64,000 nucleotides of DNA from Trochalopteron elliotii (Eukaryota; Chordata; Aves; Passeriformes; Leiothrichidae), in the NCBI GenBank assembly GCA_024734555.1, contig JANPWX010020521.1, positions 558,827 to 622,826 on the forward strand, read 5' to 3'. Below are positions 12,799 through 24,797 of this stretch, piece after piece. Below the pieces are notes generated by a model. It made no database searches and was not told the origin of the DNA. It saw only the letters and a list, made by a program, of their open reading frames with translations. The first letter of the stretch is position 1, and every line of letters starts with the position of its first letter. The position numbers and the translations under genes were made by a program.

Positions 12799-12816
12799 AA
12801 TTACAGTACTGTAATT
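12799..12816. repeat. 18-bp perfect palindrome
   Basis: Two 9-base halves (AATTACAGT and ACTGTAATT) form an exact palindrome with no spacer. The half ACTGTAATT also occurs about 130 bp upstream, between the two hairpins at 12647-12694, so the cluster seems related by local duplication or is a remnant of a palindromic element. Confidence 0.8.
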
Positions 12817-13897
12817 ACTGAACCACAATAAATGGGGAAATTACTGTGATCATTTGATTCTTAGCATTATACAAGAAAATTCAAATGTTGGGGAGCTCAG
12901 AAGAAGCAGCCACCATTTTTTCCTCTTCTTTCTACAGTATTTTTATTACTCTTTCTTCACCCACTTTTATCTGTGATGATAATTTCCAAAGCCTGTTTTA
13001 CAATGTGGAAAGCATTTGAGTGGATTATAAAAATCTATGAATGTTCTGCACAGGCGTATTTTAAACTCTTAGTATTTCCCTGAAGGCATGCTATCCCACT
13101 TCCAACTTCTTTAAGACTGTGAAGGAAACAATTGCCCATGCTGTTCATGCGACATTTTGCAAGACGTTCTAACTTGAGACAGAGTTAAAAGACAAGACAG
13201 ATCTTCAAGCATCAACTGAGATTTTAAAAATGAAGGTTTGCATTTGTTGCAAAGAAAGAGCTATTAGACATAGCAAATAATAACCAGAAAGAGCACCTGT
13301 ATTATGCACCAGCCTCTCTCAGTGATGCTACTGATAAAGCAGTTGCATTACACTCATTTTAATAGTGTACTCACTCAAACTGGCTTAAAAAGATCTTTTT
13401 ATTTTGCGAATCAGATGAAAAGTCAGTATCATTGAGTTCACAGTTAGATAATTTTCCAGTGCTATTTTAGGTGCAAGCATAATTAATTATTACTTTCTGA
13501 GTCTGTAAGACTCACTCATATGTAGCTGCTTTCTGTAAGACAGCAGTTGTTTTTAAGAATTTTCTGTACTCAATATAAGTATCAAAAGTGGGGAAAACAG
13601 ATCCAACCTTTACTTCAAGTTGCCCTCCTTTGAGAGTGTACTGAAAATGTTTTAGCTGTGATTTACATTGTTTTAGTGTACTGATACCACAGAGATGATT
13701 TTACCCTGCCTTGGAAGGACAACAAGTCGAAGAGTTTATGTGCCTGGGTTTCCTCTGCTTAAATTCTGTGTGTGATAGGTGATAAACTACAGAGCTCCAA
13801 GGCGACATAGACACTGACAGCCTTGAGGCAAACACAGGTAGTTACAGCAGAAAGCATTGGTATTTTTTGTTTTAATGTCAAAGAATGAAAATTTCAG

Positions 13898-14046
13898 ATG
13901 TCTCATCTTCTGTCCCTGGAAGTGTTGAAGGCCAGGTCGGATGGAGCTCTGAGCAGTCTGGTCTGGTGGAAGGTGTCCCTGCCCATGGCAGAGGGTTGGA
14001 ATGCAATGTCACACCCCATCCAGAACATTCTGTGATTCTATGATCT
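13898..14046 (+). mobile_element. CR1 LINE 3' end fragment
   Basis: The sequence follows the CR1 3' end: 'ccctggaagtgttgaaggcc', then 'tgtccctgcccatggcagag', ending with 'acattctgtgattctatgat'. It is strongly 5'-truncated (about 150 bp remain). It is in the sense orientation of GRIN3A within intron 1. Confidence 0.93.
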
Positions 14047-16499
14047 GTAAAAGTGTCTGCTGCAGAACTCATGACCAGGGAAGTGGTAAAACATGGCATT
14101 AGTGTTTCTTCCTCAGAGATAATGGGGAGAGAAAAAACACCCATTAATTACCTCTATAAAAGCTCCTATCGCAATGTATTAGCATAGGAATATCCTGGGT
14201 AGGCTGGTATGGTTAAGAATACTCCTATGGCATCTGATTAGGAATCTTGGATCAGCAGTCAACACAGGGAAGCCAAAATTATGATTATTCGGTCATCCTT
14301 ATGATCATCTTTCTATACACATGAATTATTTATATAGTACAGGGTGCTTACCAGCTTGTTAATTAAAACCTCCTTTTCACTTCAGTTATACCCCTAAGTT
14401 TTCTTCAGAGCTTGTCATCCTTCTAATGACTTTTATTTCATGTTCATTAAGCCATATTTTGTTTAACGTTTTCTTCTGTTGTCTAAATTGAAAATCTCTT
14501 AGTGTGGAATACTCTTGGGAAAGGATTCCTTCACACCGAGTTTGGTTTTAGAGAGAGAGATCAGTGGTGGGTCTGTTTTGGATATTGATGCCCAGAATCC
14601 CCAGGAATGCTCAAATATTTTTTCAGATGCTCTGTTATCTACCTACTCTTCCATTTTCTGTGTGGCATGCTCATTTTATCCTTTCTTTATCTTGCCCACT
14701 GGCTTTTGTTCTGAGAACCTGTCTTCCACTGTAGGATACTACAAATCCTGAACTTACACTGCAGAAAAAGACTGCAAGGTTCTATTGTGATACAAATGAT
14801 CAGCAACATAAATTGCTCATCACTCACTGTTCATCTGCACTGAAGAGCACCAAAAATAAGGCACTTATTTATAAATAGCTCAGCCTGCTGGATTCCAGTG
14901 AAACACAGTTTTGTATCTTCCCACCATTTTGACAGTGCATATAAATATGTAACATGCAGTTATGTGGAAGTGAGCTGTGCCACGATGTCCTCCTGGGGTG
15001 TTCACAACCCTTACAGGTTTGTGAGTTGCAAATTTAGACCTGTGGTGGGATGCAGCAGTGCCACATGATTAGCAGAAGAAAGATGCTCTGTTTGACAGGG
15101 AATGGGAGCTTGTTGACCAGCTCACACTGCCTTTGTTTTCCTCCCTAGAACTGTACTTTAGGAGGAAAATGAAGTGAGAATTCACAGTGAATAATATATA
15201 TGATAATCACAGACTTTTTTTTCTCTGTCTGAAAACCACCTGAAATTTCTGGAACAAGCCAGAAAAAGGAATGGCAGCATCCCATAATCATCAAAAACAT
15301 CTATGGGATTACTTCCTTTTACTTCACTGGCTTTGAGTGAGGACCAGTCTGAGATACAGTTTTGGTTGTCTTGCTTTTTTTCCCCTGTCAAATAAGCACA
15401 GGAATTGGAGATATACATGGAATCTGGAACTTGCAAATATTCCAAGTGTTTGGTTTTGCTGTGCATTTTCTATAAGCATTTGTCCTAATGTAATTTGATT
15501 ACTGAAGTGTTCATGAGAAATGTTCATGTGAGCAGAACAAGAGCAGCCAAAGCAAATCGTTTCAGTTGTATGAGTGCCTGCATGCTGATGCAACTGACAT
15601 CATTAAAACAAAAAAAAAGTATTCAGACTTCATTTAAGTGTGATATTGTTTTGCTTTGAATGAGGAACTAGTCCAATAGGATCTGTGGTTTGTTGCAGTG
15701 ATACAAAAGATATACTCATAAGCAAACTTCAGATTTCTGTCAACTCTAACCTTTAATTTTACCTGAATTTGACTTATTTTCACCAGAGCATTCCCACTTT
15801 GCCTAAAAACCTATAGAAAGCAATTCACTATGATCAAGAATAATTTAGGCAATTCATCTTTTTGTGGATCCATATTATGCTAGCACTGTGAGAGCAAATA
15901 CATGTCTTCCAAGAGTCATACAAAATTATTACAATTTCAATGGAGAATAGTAAGCAGCAAAATGGCTTATTGTTATCAGTAAGAGCAAAAGAAATGAGTC
16001 TGCAGTCTGACCACTGTAACATTGGGTCTCCAATGGGAAATTCAGTCCTCTTCAGTACAGTTAAAACCACAGGAAAATACACTGGTCTGAGTACTAGAAT
16101 AGCTGCTGGTCTACCAGTCCAGGCATGAAGAAGTCCAGATGTATTTCTGTGCTTTTTCAGAAGTCTCTGGAAGATGAAAAATTGCCAGGGGATGTCAGAA
16201 TTACCCATGACATATTGCCTGTCTGTAAACAATGACTGCCTGATGTGGCTGCCACTGGAAATGTGTGGTGCTGGGGCATGCTTTAACGGAAGATCCAGGT
16301 TTCTGTGAGTCTCCCTTTGTTGCTTTTATTCTCACTTCTGAAGGTTTCACTCTAGTTTGCCAGGTACCTCAAGGAGCACTTCTGTGGTATCAAAGCTTTA
16401 TTGCAACAAAATTCAATTCAGTTTATAGTTTTCCGTCTTCTTTAGTTCCATCGCAGATCACTGAAGTGTGTAGAACTATAATTCTGCACATTGCTGTAA

Positions 16500-16642
16500 T
16501 GACTGTAATACATTCCCCATCCCTGGAAGTGTTCAAGGACAGGCTGGATGGGGCTTGCAGCAAGCTGGTGTAGTGGACGGTATCCCTGCCCTTGGCAAGG
16601 GGGTAAGGTCCCTTCTGACCCAAACCATTCTAGGATTGTGTA
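16500..16642 (+). mobile_element. CR1 LINE 3' end fragment
   Basis: It contains 'ccatccctggaagtgttcaa', 'aggctggatggggcttgcag' and 'aaaccattctaggattgtgt' in CR1 order and sense orientation. The terminal tail repeat is degraded. It is 5'-truncated and overlaps meaningless open frames on both strands. Confidence 0.93.
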
Positions 16643-17562
16643 TCTTAGACTGGCCAAGTTTGCATTCAAGTGTTAACACAATGTAAATAATGAAAACTGA
16701 AAGATGGAAAGAAATAAAATCCCAATATTCCTATGTCTTCAGGGAATATACCTTCTTTTTGTGACTGTTTTTGCTGGAGGTTCTCTCTCCCTGAAGCAGT
16801 ACCATTTCCTGCAGAGAGAGACAGCAGTTTGCATGCTCTTGCCAAACTCTTAGGAGCAGTGATCTGTCATCCCTTCCTCTCAGGTTGTCTGGGGGAATTA
16901 GATACTCCTCTGCAACACTCCCCCTTGTTCAGAGTGTTAAAAAGAATTGTGGTGCCAGAAATAGTCTACGAGAATTCCTCGTCCCCAGGTTTTGGTTCAC
17001 CAGACTCTGCAGAGTCATTGTGGATTATTTGCATGGGGATGGAGAGACACGAACATCTTGCAGAGATTAGTGAGACATGATGCTCGCGTATTTTATCGAA
17101 GGCACTTATCTGTGTTAAACTCCCAGGGCACGCCTAATTTTCACTGGTTCTTACCCTCTCCTTCAGGAGGATACAATCACCCACTCAAGGAGCAGAAATA
17201 GTGCATGACTAACTATGTCGTGGAACAAATGATTAACACTAAGTAGTTTGTGCAAGCTGTTTGCAAACAATCCACGTGCCAACAATTACGCTGGAGCAAT
17301 TTTGTGAATACCTAACTCAGTGTGTTTTGTATAACTCAAGACTGGCTCCCAGATCATTAAATTCGTAACTTCTGTCTTGTTTGCTAAATTCATGAATGTC
17401 ATTATTTCTTCTAGCCCATAAAGCTGGTAGTGTTAGATTTGATAGTGTTAATTAGTCTTGGTAACACTGGACTGGCGAAGCTGTTGGAGGGATGGTGGGT
17501 CTGATGACTGAGGAGCTGTTTAAGAGGAGTCACAGCTGCTGTGTTTTTAGAGTTTCTAAGTC

Positions 17563-17584
17563 ACTTGCAAGTTAACTTACAAGT
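17563..17584. repeat. 22-bp near-perfect palindrome
   Basis: The palindrome is centred on GTTAAC, with a single mismatched pair (17568 against 17579). It is isolated in AT-rich intron 1 sequence, with no recognised family. Confidence 0.6.
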
Positions 17585-19297
17585 TTTTAAGTGCAGAGGA
17601 GGGCAGGCTACACAGGCAGATCCATTAATAGATCTGATGCTCTCAGATGCTCAGCAACACAAATAAAGATGCTGTTCTGCTGCATCCAGAAGAGCCAGAG
17701 ACTCAACCACTGGCTGCCCAAGTGCATCAAAACACTCTTAAGAGTTCATTTCTGAGAGCTGAGAGCCTCTTTGTCAGCTGGAATAGCTCATTAGCTGTCT
17801 TCAGAGTCAGAAAGCTGACCCGTAGAGAGCATAGCGTCTGTAGGCATCATCCCATGAATCAGGGTGGGGGGAGCTGAGCCATGAGGAAAAAAGATATCTG
17901 TAGGAAGCCCAAGCACAGACAAGAGTTTATTGATTCATTTGGTTAAGCATGTGTGGGAGACTTTTGACTAACAGGAGTGTGCAACCCAAGCAGATGCTAA
18001 AGCTCTTAATAAATTAACTAAATGCCCAGTGTGCTTGGGTAATTGGCGCTCTGCAGTAAGTGTAGTGGCTTTTCAGCTGTTGCAGAGTTTTTCAAACCCT
18101 ACATAATTCTAAGGAGGAGGTACATTAATTTTTAATGGAGATTATAAGATATTATTTCATAATTGGAGGATATGGAGGCATTGGAAATTTAAAGGAATTG
18201 CAACAGAGAAGATACAACCACTATCAAAACTAGATTTTGTAGGCCTTTTTCATAATTTCCATGCTGCAAAGCATTCTTCCCATCACCAACATCCAGTCTA
18301 TTAAATTGTTGCCACAACAGATTTTTTCCCTTTCCCCTCAAGCAGTGTAAGGTATCAGTAAACATATGATTTTGCATAAGTAGGTAGGATGAAGAACTTT
18401 GTTTACAAGGAAGTTCAATTGGTATTTAATTATGTCTAACAATTTGTCCATCTCCTTCTGACTATCTTTTTCCTATGAGTGCATTGAACTTCCCTACCAT
18501 GAAAGGTCTTGCCTGGTAAGAGCAGTGTGCTGAGTTATTTATGGATGGACACATTGCTTAAAGCCTCAGTTATCACTGCTCCACTGAATCTAAACATGAT
18601 TCAAAGGAGGGATTAATATGTATGATTCATATTTCATTGTGACTTACAAATGTTGTGCGATCATTTCATTCTTGGTCCAAATGACTATGGTAGGTGCAGA
18701 GTTGAACCAAACTGGTAGCACTAGTCATGCAAGTATTGGTATGTAGTAGGGAGGTGAAGGTGTTGTGTATTCTGTCAGGCATTTAGATGAGCCCAGAAGA
18801 CTGAGTCACAAGTAGGAGCTGTAAATGCTCGCTTGATGATCTTGCACATTCTAAATCCAAGAGTGAGGCAGGGATGGGTGATGATTTTTGAAACATTTTC
18901 ACAAACCTCCCCATAATACTGGCTGTAAACCACATTCTGCCCTCTGAGATACTACAGCAAAGTCTTGTTTCATGGCTGTATCCAATACACTTTTGGAATA
19001 CAGTGGACCATTAGTAACTTGCTTGTATTCCCTTAAAACTTATGAGGAAATCACACTACCAAAATGCCTGTAGACATGGGGTCCTGATGAGATTTTCAGT
19101 AGGATGTTGGAAGTGCACCAGTGCACCAGAGCAGTGTAATGGTGCAAATACCCAAATTATTTAACAACACATAAAACAAATGGCTGTCACTTCCCATAGT
19201 TTTTATATATTGAGGCAGTTGTGTCTAGCACAGCAAAGAAGTGTAGATTTGGGCCTTAGATTCTGCTTCTGGCAAAGGTTTGATGTATTACTTAATT

Positions 19298-19578
19298 CCC
19301 CCCCCCCCCTTTTTTGTTTCTTTTTACCTCTGGTCTATGCCTGTGTAAAAGGCTGTGAAGTATTTATCTTGCTTGTAAAACTTAGAATGGGTGAGAATCC
19401 TGGTGGTGATGTGTTCCCCTGGGGCACTGTGGAGGGGCTTATCCCCATTTTACTGCGGTGTTTGTGCACTGAGATGAGGCAGGAATCTCAAAAGCTCAGC
19501 TTCTATATTCAACAGCCAGCCGGTGCCCCTTCTTCCTCCACCTCCTCTTCCTCCTCCTCCTTCTCCTTCTCCTCTCCT
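19298..19578 (+). repeat. Poly-C tract and downstream pyrimidine tract
   Basis: Twelve consecutive C (19298-19309) are followed by six T. About 230 bp further on, a 38-base uninterrupted pyrimidine run (19541-19578), rich in TCC and TTC units, is preceded by a further pyrimidine stretch broken by one A at 19540. Homopurine-homopyrimidine runs can form triplex DNA and are prone to length change. The intervening sequence is unremarkable. Confidence 0.85.
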
Positions 19579-22500
19579 GTGTGCCTGGTAACGGACTCTG
19601 TGCAGTCACACAGTTTTTTGGGTTGTTGCTATAACACTTTATTGGAAACTCAAATGCTTCTGCCTTTGAGGGCGGGGGGTGGGCACTTCCTGATTACCGA
19701 ATCTTGCCTGATTTTGTGGTTTGCATGCTCAGAAAAAGCAATTTCAAAATAGAGACATGAAGCTTCTACACAGTGGCTCGTCTTTCAGGTTTTTGTTTGT
19801 TTGTTAATGACAATGTTTTAAGAGATTGGGAAAAGTATGGAGCAGTGGTGAAATCATTTGCAGTGGGTAGAAGCCACTAGGCTTTGGTGCATTTTCAAAA
19901 GTTCAGATTCCTGTCTTGTGTTGAAGGTAGTAAGTCTGCAGCTGAGGACCTTACAAACATCACAGCTTCCAGTTTATTTGGGTTTACCCCGTGATGAGGA
20001 AGGGAGCATCACTGTCTGATTAGTGAACAGTACCCAACAAGCTGAGGATGCCCATGCAGAATGAGACCCTCTGATCCTGGCCAGCACTGTGGGCTTTAGG
20101 TGAGCAGCAGGAGGCATTTCAAGTCCACTCAGGACAGCACAGTCCAGTGGCTTATCCCCTTTGTCAGCTCCCAACATCCCATGACTTGCAGACTGTATTT
20201 GTTTTTAAAAGAGATGTTTGATTTTTTTCCCCCACTCATCCCATGCCCTGAGAGCCAATTTTAACTCTTTTTTCCTAATTTCCCATCTTTCTAATTAAAT
20301 CCTTGGTGTATTAAACAAGAAACCTCAAGTGAAGCTGTTTAAATTTTGATCCTGGTTTTCAGCCAAGCCACATACACCCAAGAATTCACCTTAGAGCTAT
20401 GTTTTTAATGCCTAGCCTCAGAAAGATGAACTACTAACTACTAACTTAATCTACCCTGGCTTCATTTAATAGAGTTAAGAGATAAGGATTTGCAAGTTTA
20501 ATTCTCAGTTTTCTTTCATACAACCAAATCAATGTAGAGCAAAATGCCCTTGTAGCTAAAATTAATCCTGTGAAACATGCCTGGAGCAAGGCCCAGCAGA
20601 AGAGGATTGCGATGATGAGCTGGTGCTGGCTTTCTAAGGAATGGGACATGGGTCAGGATTAATTTCCCCCACTGCGTATTGCCGTATACATCTATCATTT
20701 CAGGGGTGCCCTGTGGATCACTGCATGGGTATTTCTTTGACAGGCAGAAGAAGAAGGAAATATAAAGAAGAAGGAAACTCTGTCCCCTTCTTGGGGACAG
20801 AGCTGCTGAGGGTATGGGGAACGCAAATGCTCAGGAAACGTTGAAAACACTTTCAAGCTGTGCTGTAATTGCACTGTGAGTGAAAACAGTGCTCCATCAG
20901 ATTTTATTCCTTGCTGCAGGTGTTAATGGGGACTGTAATCTAACTGGATTAAATGCTGTGTGCATACACCACGTACATCTCAGAAAGGACAATAGCTGTT
21001 TTTGTAAAATGGGATCAGACTCCTTTTACCAACACAGGATGAATCAGTCTTCTCCATGCCCTCTCTCCTTTCATTCTACATTTCGTTCCAGAATTAATTT
21101 CTTCTTATTCAGTCATTGTTTTGCTTGTGCCAAAAAAGTTAAGTCATACAGAAAGAGTACTCACAGCCTGTCATGCCTCTGAAAAAGCAAGATTTTCCAG
21201 CATTATGCTGCAGCATGTCCATCTTACTGATGGTAAGGTGGAAGCTGCTGAAACAAGGCAGAGATGTGAGTGCTGTTTTAAGAGCCCTTTATGCTGAGGA
21301 GCCTGGCAGGAGTGATGTGCCAAGGAGCCCAGTGTAGAGCAGTGCTTGGCAATGTGCATCATAATTACAGCCCTGGTTGACAAATTCCCTGCCAGCTCTT
21401 GTGCTGTGTTAGCAGCGGTCCTGAAGAGCAAGGCATCAGAGCAAATACTGCACTCAGTTAATGTGAACTTTAGAAACCCTTTCTATGTGTGAATTCATTG
21501 TTAGCCTAATAGAGCTCTTAGCACTGTTAGCACAGTGATATTGTTGGTCCCAGTGATGCAGGGGAATTATGCAAGTGGCACAGCTCATTCTCAGTAACAA
21601 CATAGTTCAAAATGTAGTCAGAGTCCCTGGGATCATCCTCTGGGTTCCCAGATCTTTAGAGAGACAGAGCATGTGTGCCTGTGTGTTTTTGGGGGCTGGG
21701 GGTTGTGACTGACAAGTAATCTGTGTTCCAGGATTTCTCAAGGCAGGAGCATTTTGCTGATTTTGGGAATCTCTCCCACCTTTGGTCTCTTCAATTTATT
21801 CATTAATGCTGCCTGCATGCCTACTGTATTTACTTGCCTATTCCTTCTTTGTTTGCAGTTGTATATTATGTCCACATTTGTGGTATGTGGTACGTTTTAC
21901 ACACTGGGTAGTTGTCCTTTGTTCTGTGTAAATCCTGTTATACTCAAGGTTGTAATCTCCTGGTGAACAGTAGCTGACCAATGGTGATTGGTAATTTTTA
22001 GCCCTGGCACCTCCTGGTGCCATTCTCTGCTGTCAGTGTTTTTTGCTGTTACCTTGTGATGCCACTTCTGGGGATCTTCAATATAACTCTGTTTGGTTTT
22101 GGTTTTGTTTTTTTTTTTCCATCAGCCTTCAAGCTCTTACTTCTCAATAATCCAATTCACACTTTATTTCTCCAGCCTGGTAGCACCTATATCTTTGATC
22201 TGGAGTTGTTGGAAATCACTCTAAAAGGCTAATGAGAGTTCTTCCATTAGCAGATCAGAGAGTGCCCTTGTATCTGCTTAAATAGTTTTCTTCAAGTTAA
22301 ACCAGCAGCACTGGTGTGTTACCAACATTTATTTACAACAACAGAGTCTTCCTCTATCACACCTCAGATGTGAGGAGGAAGGAGACAAATTTCAGCAAGC
22401 CCAGACTACTTGTAGCATCTGTTTCAATGTGCTGCTGTTGTTTTGGCTCTGCTGCTGTCACAATTTGAATTGCTTGTACCAAAACTTGGGAAAAAAAGCC

Positions 22501-22651
22501 CCTCCCCTATGCATTGCCTAAATGACACGTGGGAAAACTCAAGACTACCTGCTTCAGAACTCTTCTGAAATGAATCCCTTTGGACTGATAGTGAGGATGC
22601 TAAGCACCAGTGCTTGTGAGGTGCTTCTCTACGAAATGCACTCAGAGATGC

Positions 22652-23183
22652 TGTTGTTAGGGTGAACATGACACACAGAATGACACGGTAAAATCTTCAG
22701 AAGGCTCAGAAGGTTCTTTATTATGGCTGCATGCTGTCTTTTATACAGTTTTTACAAACCTTGAGGGCAACATCTAATTGCTTTCTTGTTAATTATTCTA
22801 TTGGTTAGTAAAAGGTATTTTACTTGTCCGTGAAATATATCTATTCTCGGATTGTTTACATATTGTCTTTAGTGATTCTCATGGGACAAATCCCTTGTTA
22901 TTACTGGTGCTCTTATTTTTCACCCTCAGAATATATTGTTGTGTTAAAGGAGCTTCTCATTCTCAAAATAGCTTCATATGGGAACTTACCGTTTACTTGT
23001 TAGTGGCACTTAGAAGAAATGGCAGGCTAGCTTTTTACCCTATTCCTACACAGAGATTCCTAGACAGTCTGCTGAAGGCCTTTGATTCAGTAGAATGCTG
23101 TTTCTTCTTAAGGAGATGATTAAATTCTGCTAAACACCATTTTCCAGCTATTCAGGCCCATAGTTCAATCAGAAGAAACCCCA
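22652..23183 (-). mobile_element. Solo LTR candidate, endogenous-retrovirus type (ERVK/alpharetrovirus-like layout)
   Basis: The 532-bp block starts TG and ends CA and is flanked by the same 5-mer GATGC at 22647-22651 and 23184-23188, which I read as a target-site duplication. Read on the minus strand it has a TATA box (TATAAAAG, complement of 22738-22745) followed 15 bases later by a polyadenylation signal (AATAAA, complement of 22717-22722), then a short end finishing in …CCTAACAACA. A TATA box closely followed by AATAAA is the known arrangement of alpharetroviral and some avian ERVK LTRs. No internal gag/pol/env sequence is present, so it is a solo LTR. The duplication could be 6 bp (AGATGC) if the end is drawn one base differently. 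Family assignment is inference. Confidence 0.65.
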
Positions 23184-24782
23184 GATGCTGTTAGTGGAAC
23201 AGCCACTGTGTTTTGTACTCTTTACAGGTATGGGAAGACTTGTAGAGAGGCAGCCAGCTCCTTCTGGCAAGTCCTCACCCCCTTCAGTTGTCCATTCAGA
23301 CCCCCACACACAGCAGCTCTTGGCAGCTTTTCCTCAAATGCTTACAAGGGCTTTTTGAACACTGAAGACAATCCTGTGGCACCTGGGAGTGAGTGCCACA
23401 GATGTGGACCCGGCCACCACTTCCTCCCATCCAAATTGTATTGCCATTTTAAAGAAATGTCACGGAGAATTAGCACAGCTCCCCCTGGTCTATTTGCGCA
23501 ACTGAACATGTGCCCTTTGTTTAAGCTATAAAGGCAAATTTTAGGGAAGGAAAAATTATTCTCTCTCTTGGATCTGTGTGAAATGTTCCTTGTTGAACTT
23601 TGAATGTTGGCGATTTTTGTTTTTCTTTGCTGGAGCAAAGAGCACCTTGAAGTTTTTGAGCTAATATTACTTAGCATAGTTTATAAGTGGCTATTCAGAT
23701 AAATAATGGACCTTACTTTCAAAGAGCAGCTGAAAGTTCATCGTTTACATTGCCTCTTTTACCTTGTAGAGAGCTGTACATATTCAGATTAGTTTGGAGT
23801 ATTTTTGTGTAGCATTGGAGAAGGCGACCTCAAGTCATGTCTGTCTGGTCTAATAAAAGAAATAATTTTCAAGACAAACTAAGTTAAGATTTAAATTAAG
23901 CTAACTCCTGTGATATAGTGATTTTTTAAATCAGCAGTCAGTGCATTTTTAGGATTTGCATGTAAGCATTGCCTGGATGGATGCCAGACTTCTTTTACTG
24001 CAGGAATCATGATTGCTTCGGCTAGTGTAAGAAAGCTGTTCTTTCTGAGCTTTTAACTCTCTACAAAAAAATACTCTTTACTGTGGGGACCAACCCAATT
24101 TGAAATCATGGTCTTGGTCAAACAACAGTGTATTAGGAGACGGATGGACAAGACAAGAAAAAAAGGAATTTTCGACATCATCTTACTGGTTTTTGGTCCA
24201 AAGCGGGTCTGGGACTTTCTTCCCCAGAGACCCAGAAGTCTGCATAGCAGAAGCAGCATAGTACTGAGGGCAGAGCAGGTTTTTTGCTGCAACTGGAGCA
24301 CACCTGCCCTCTGGAGCAGCCAGTGGGTGGGGCAGGGACTGGGATGTGGTGCAGAGGGGGCACTTTGGCAGCTGATCAGGAAGTGGGGGGCAGGACTTCC
24401 CACAGTCTGTCAGCTGTCAGCACAAACTCCTTCTTGAAGTATTGCCATTTCAGCAGAGGCAGCAGACATTAAAAAAATAAAATAGCATTTTGTAGCACCT
24501 TTTCTCATAGCATGAAATGAGGAAGTACCGTAGAATTTAAGGAACTGAGCTTTAGGCCTAAATTTTCTAATTTCAACCATGGAAAAAACAGCCCTCACAG
24601 TTTTTGAATCTGTGACATCATCTTGCTCACAGCTGCTGTTGAGCTGTTTATGGAGCTGTGAGTCCCCACAGTGGCACTGCAAGCCAGGAGGACTTTTTTC
24701 CTTCAGTGGAACTTTCTCTGATGTAATTACATAGACTGTTTCCTCTTTCATGTTTCTTATCAAAAATGTGTACAATTATATT

Positions 24783-24797
24783 TATATATATATATAT
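24783..24797 (+). repeat. (TA)n microsatellite
   Basis: A short alternating TA run in intron 1. A similar AT-alternating tract sits near 9314-9336. Confidence 0.85.

Noticed and set aside
19180..19752. 190-codon open frame in intron 1
   Set aside because: It includes the serine-rich translation of a pyrimidine tract, has no recognisable domain, and its ends do not coincide with splice or promoter signals.
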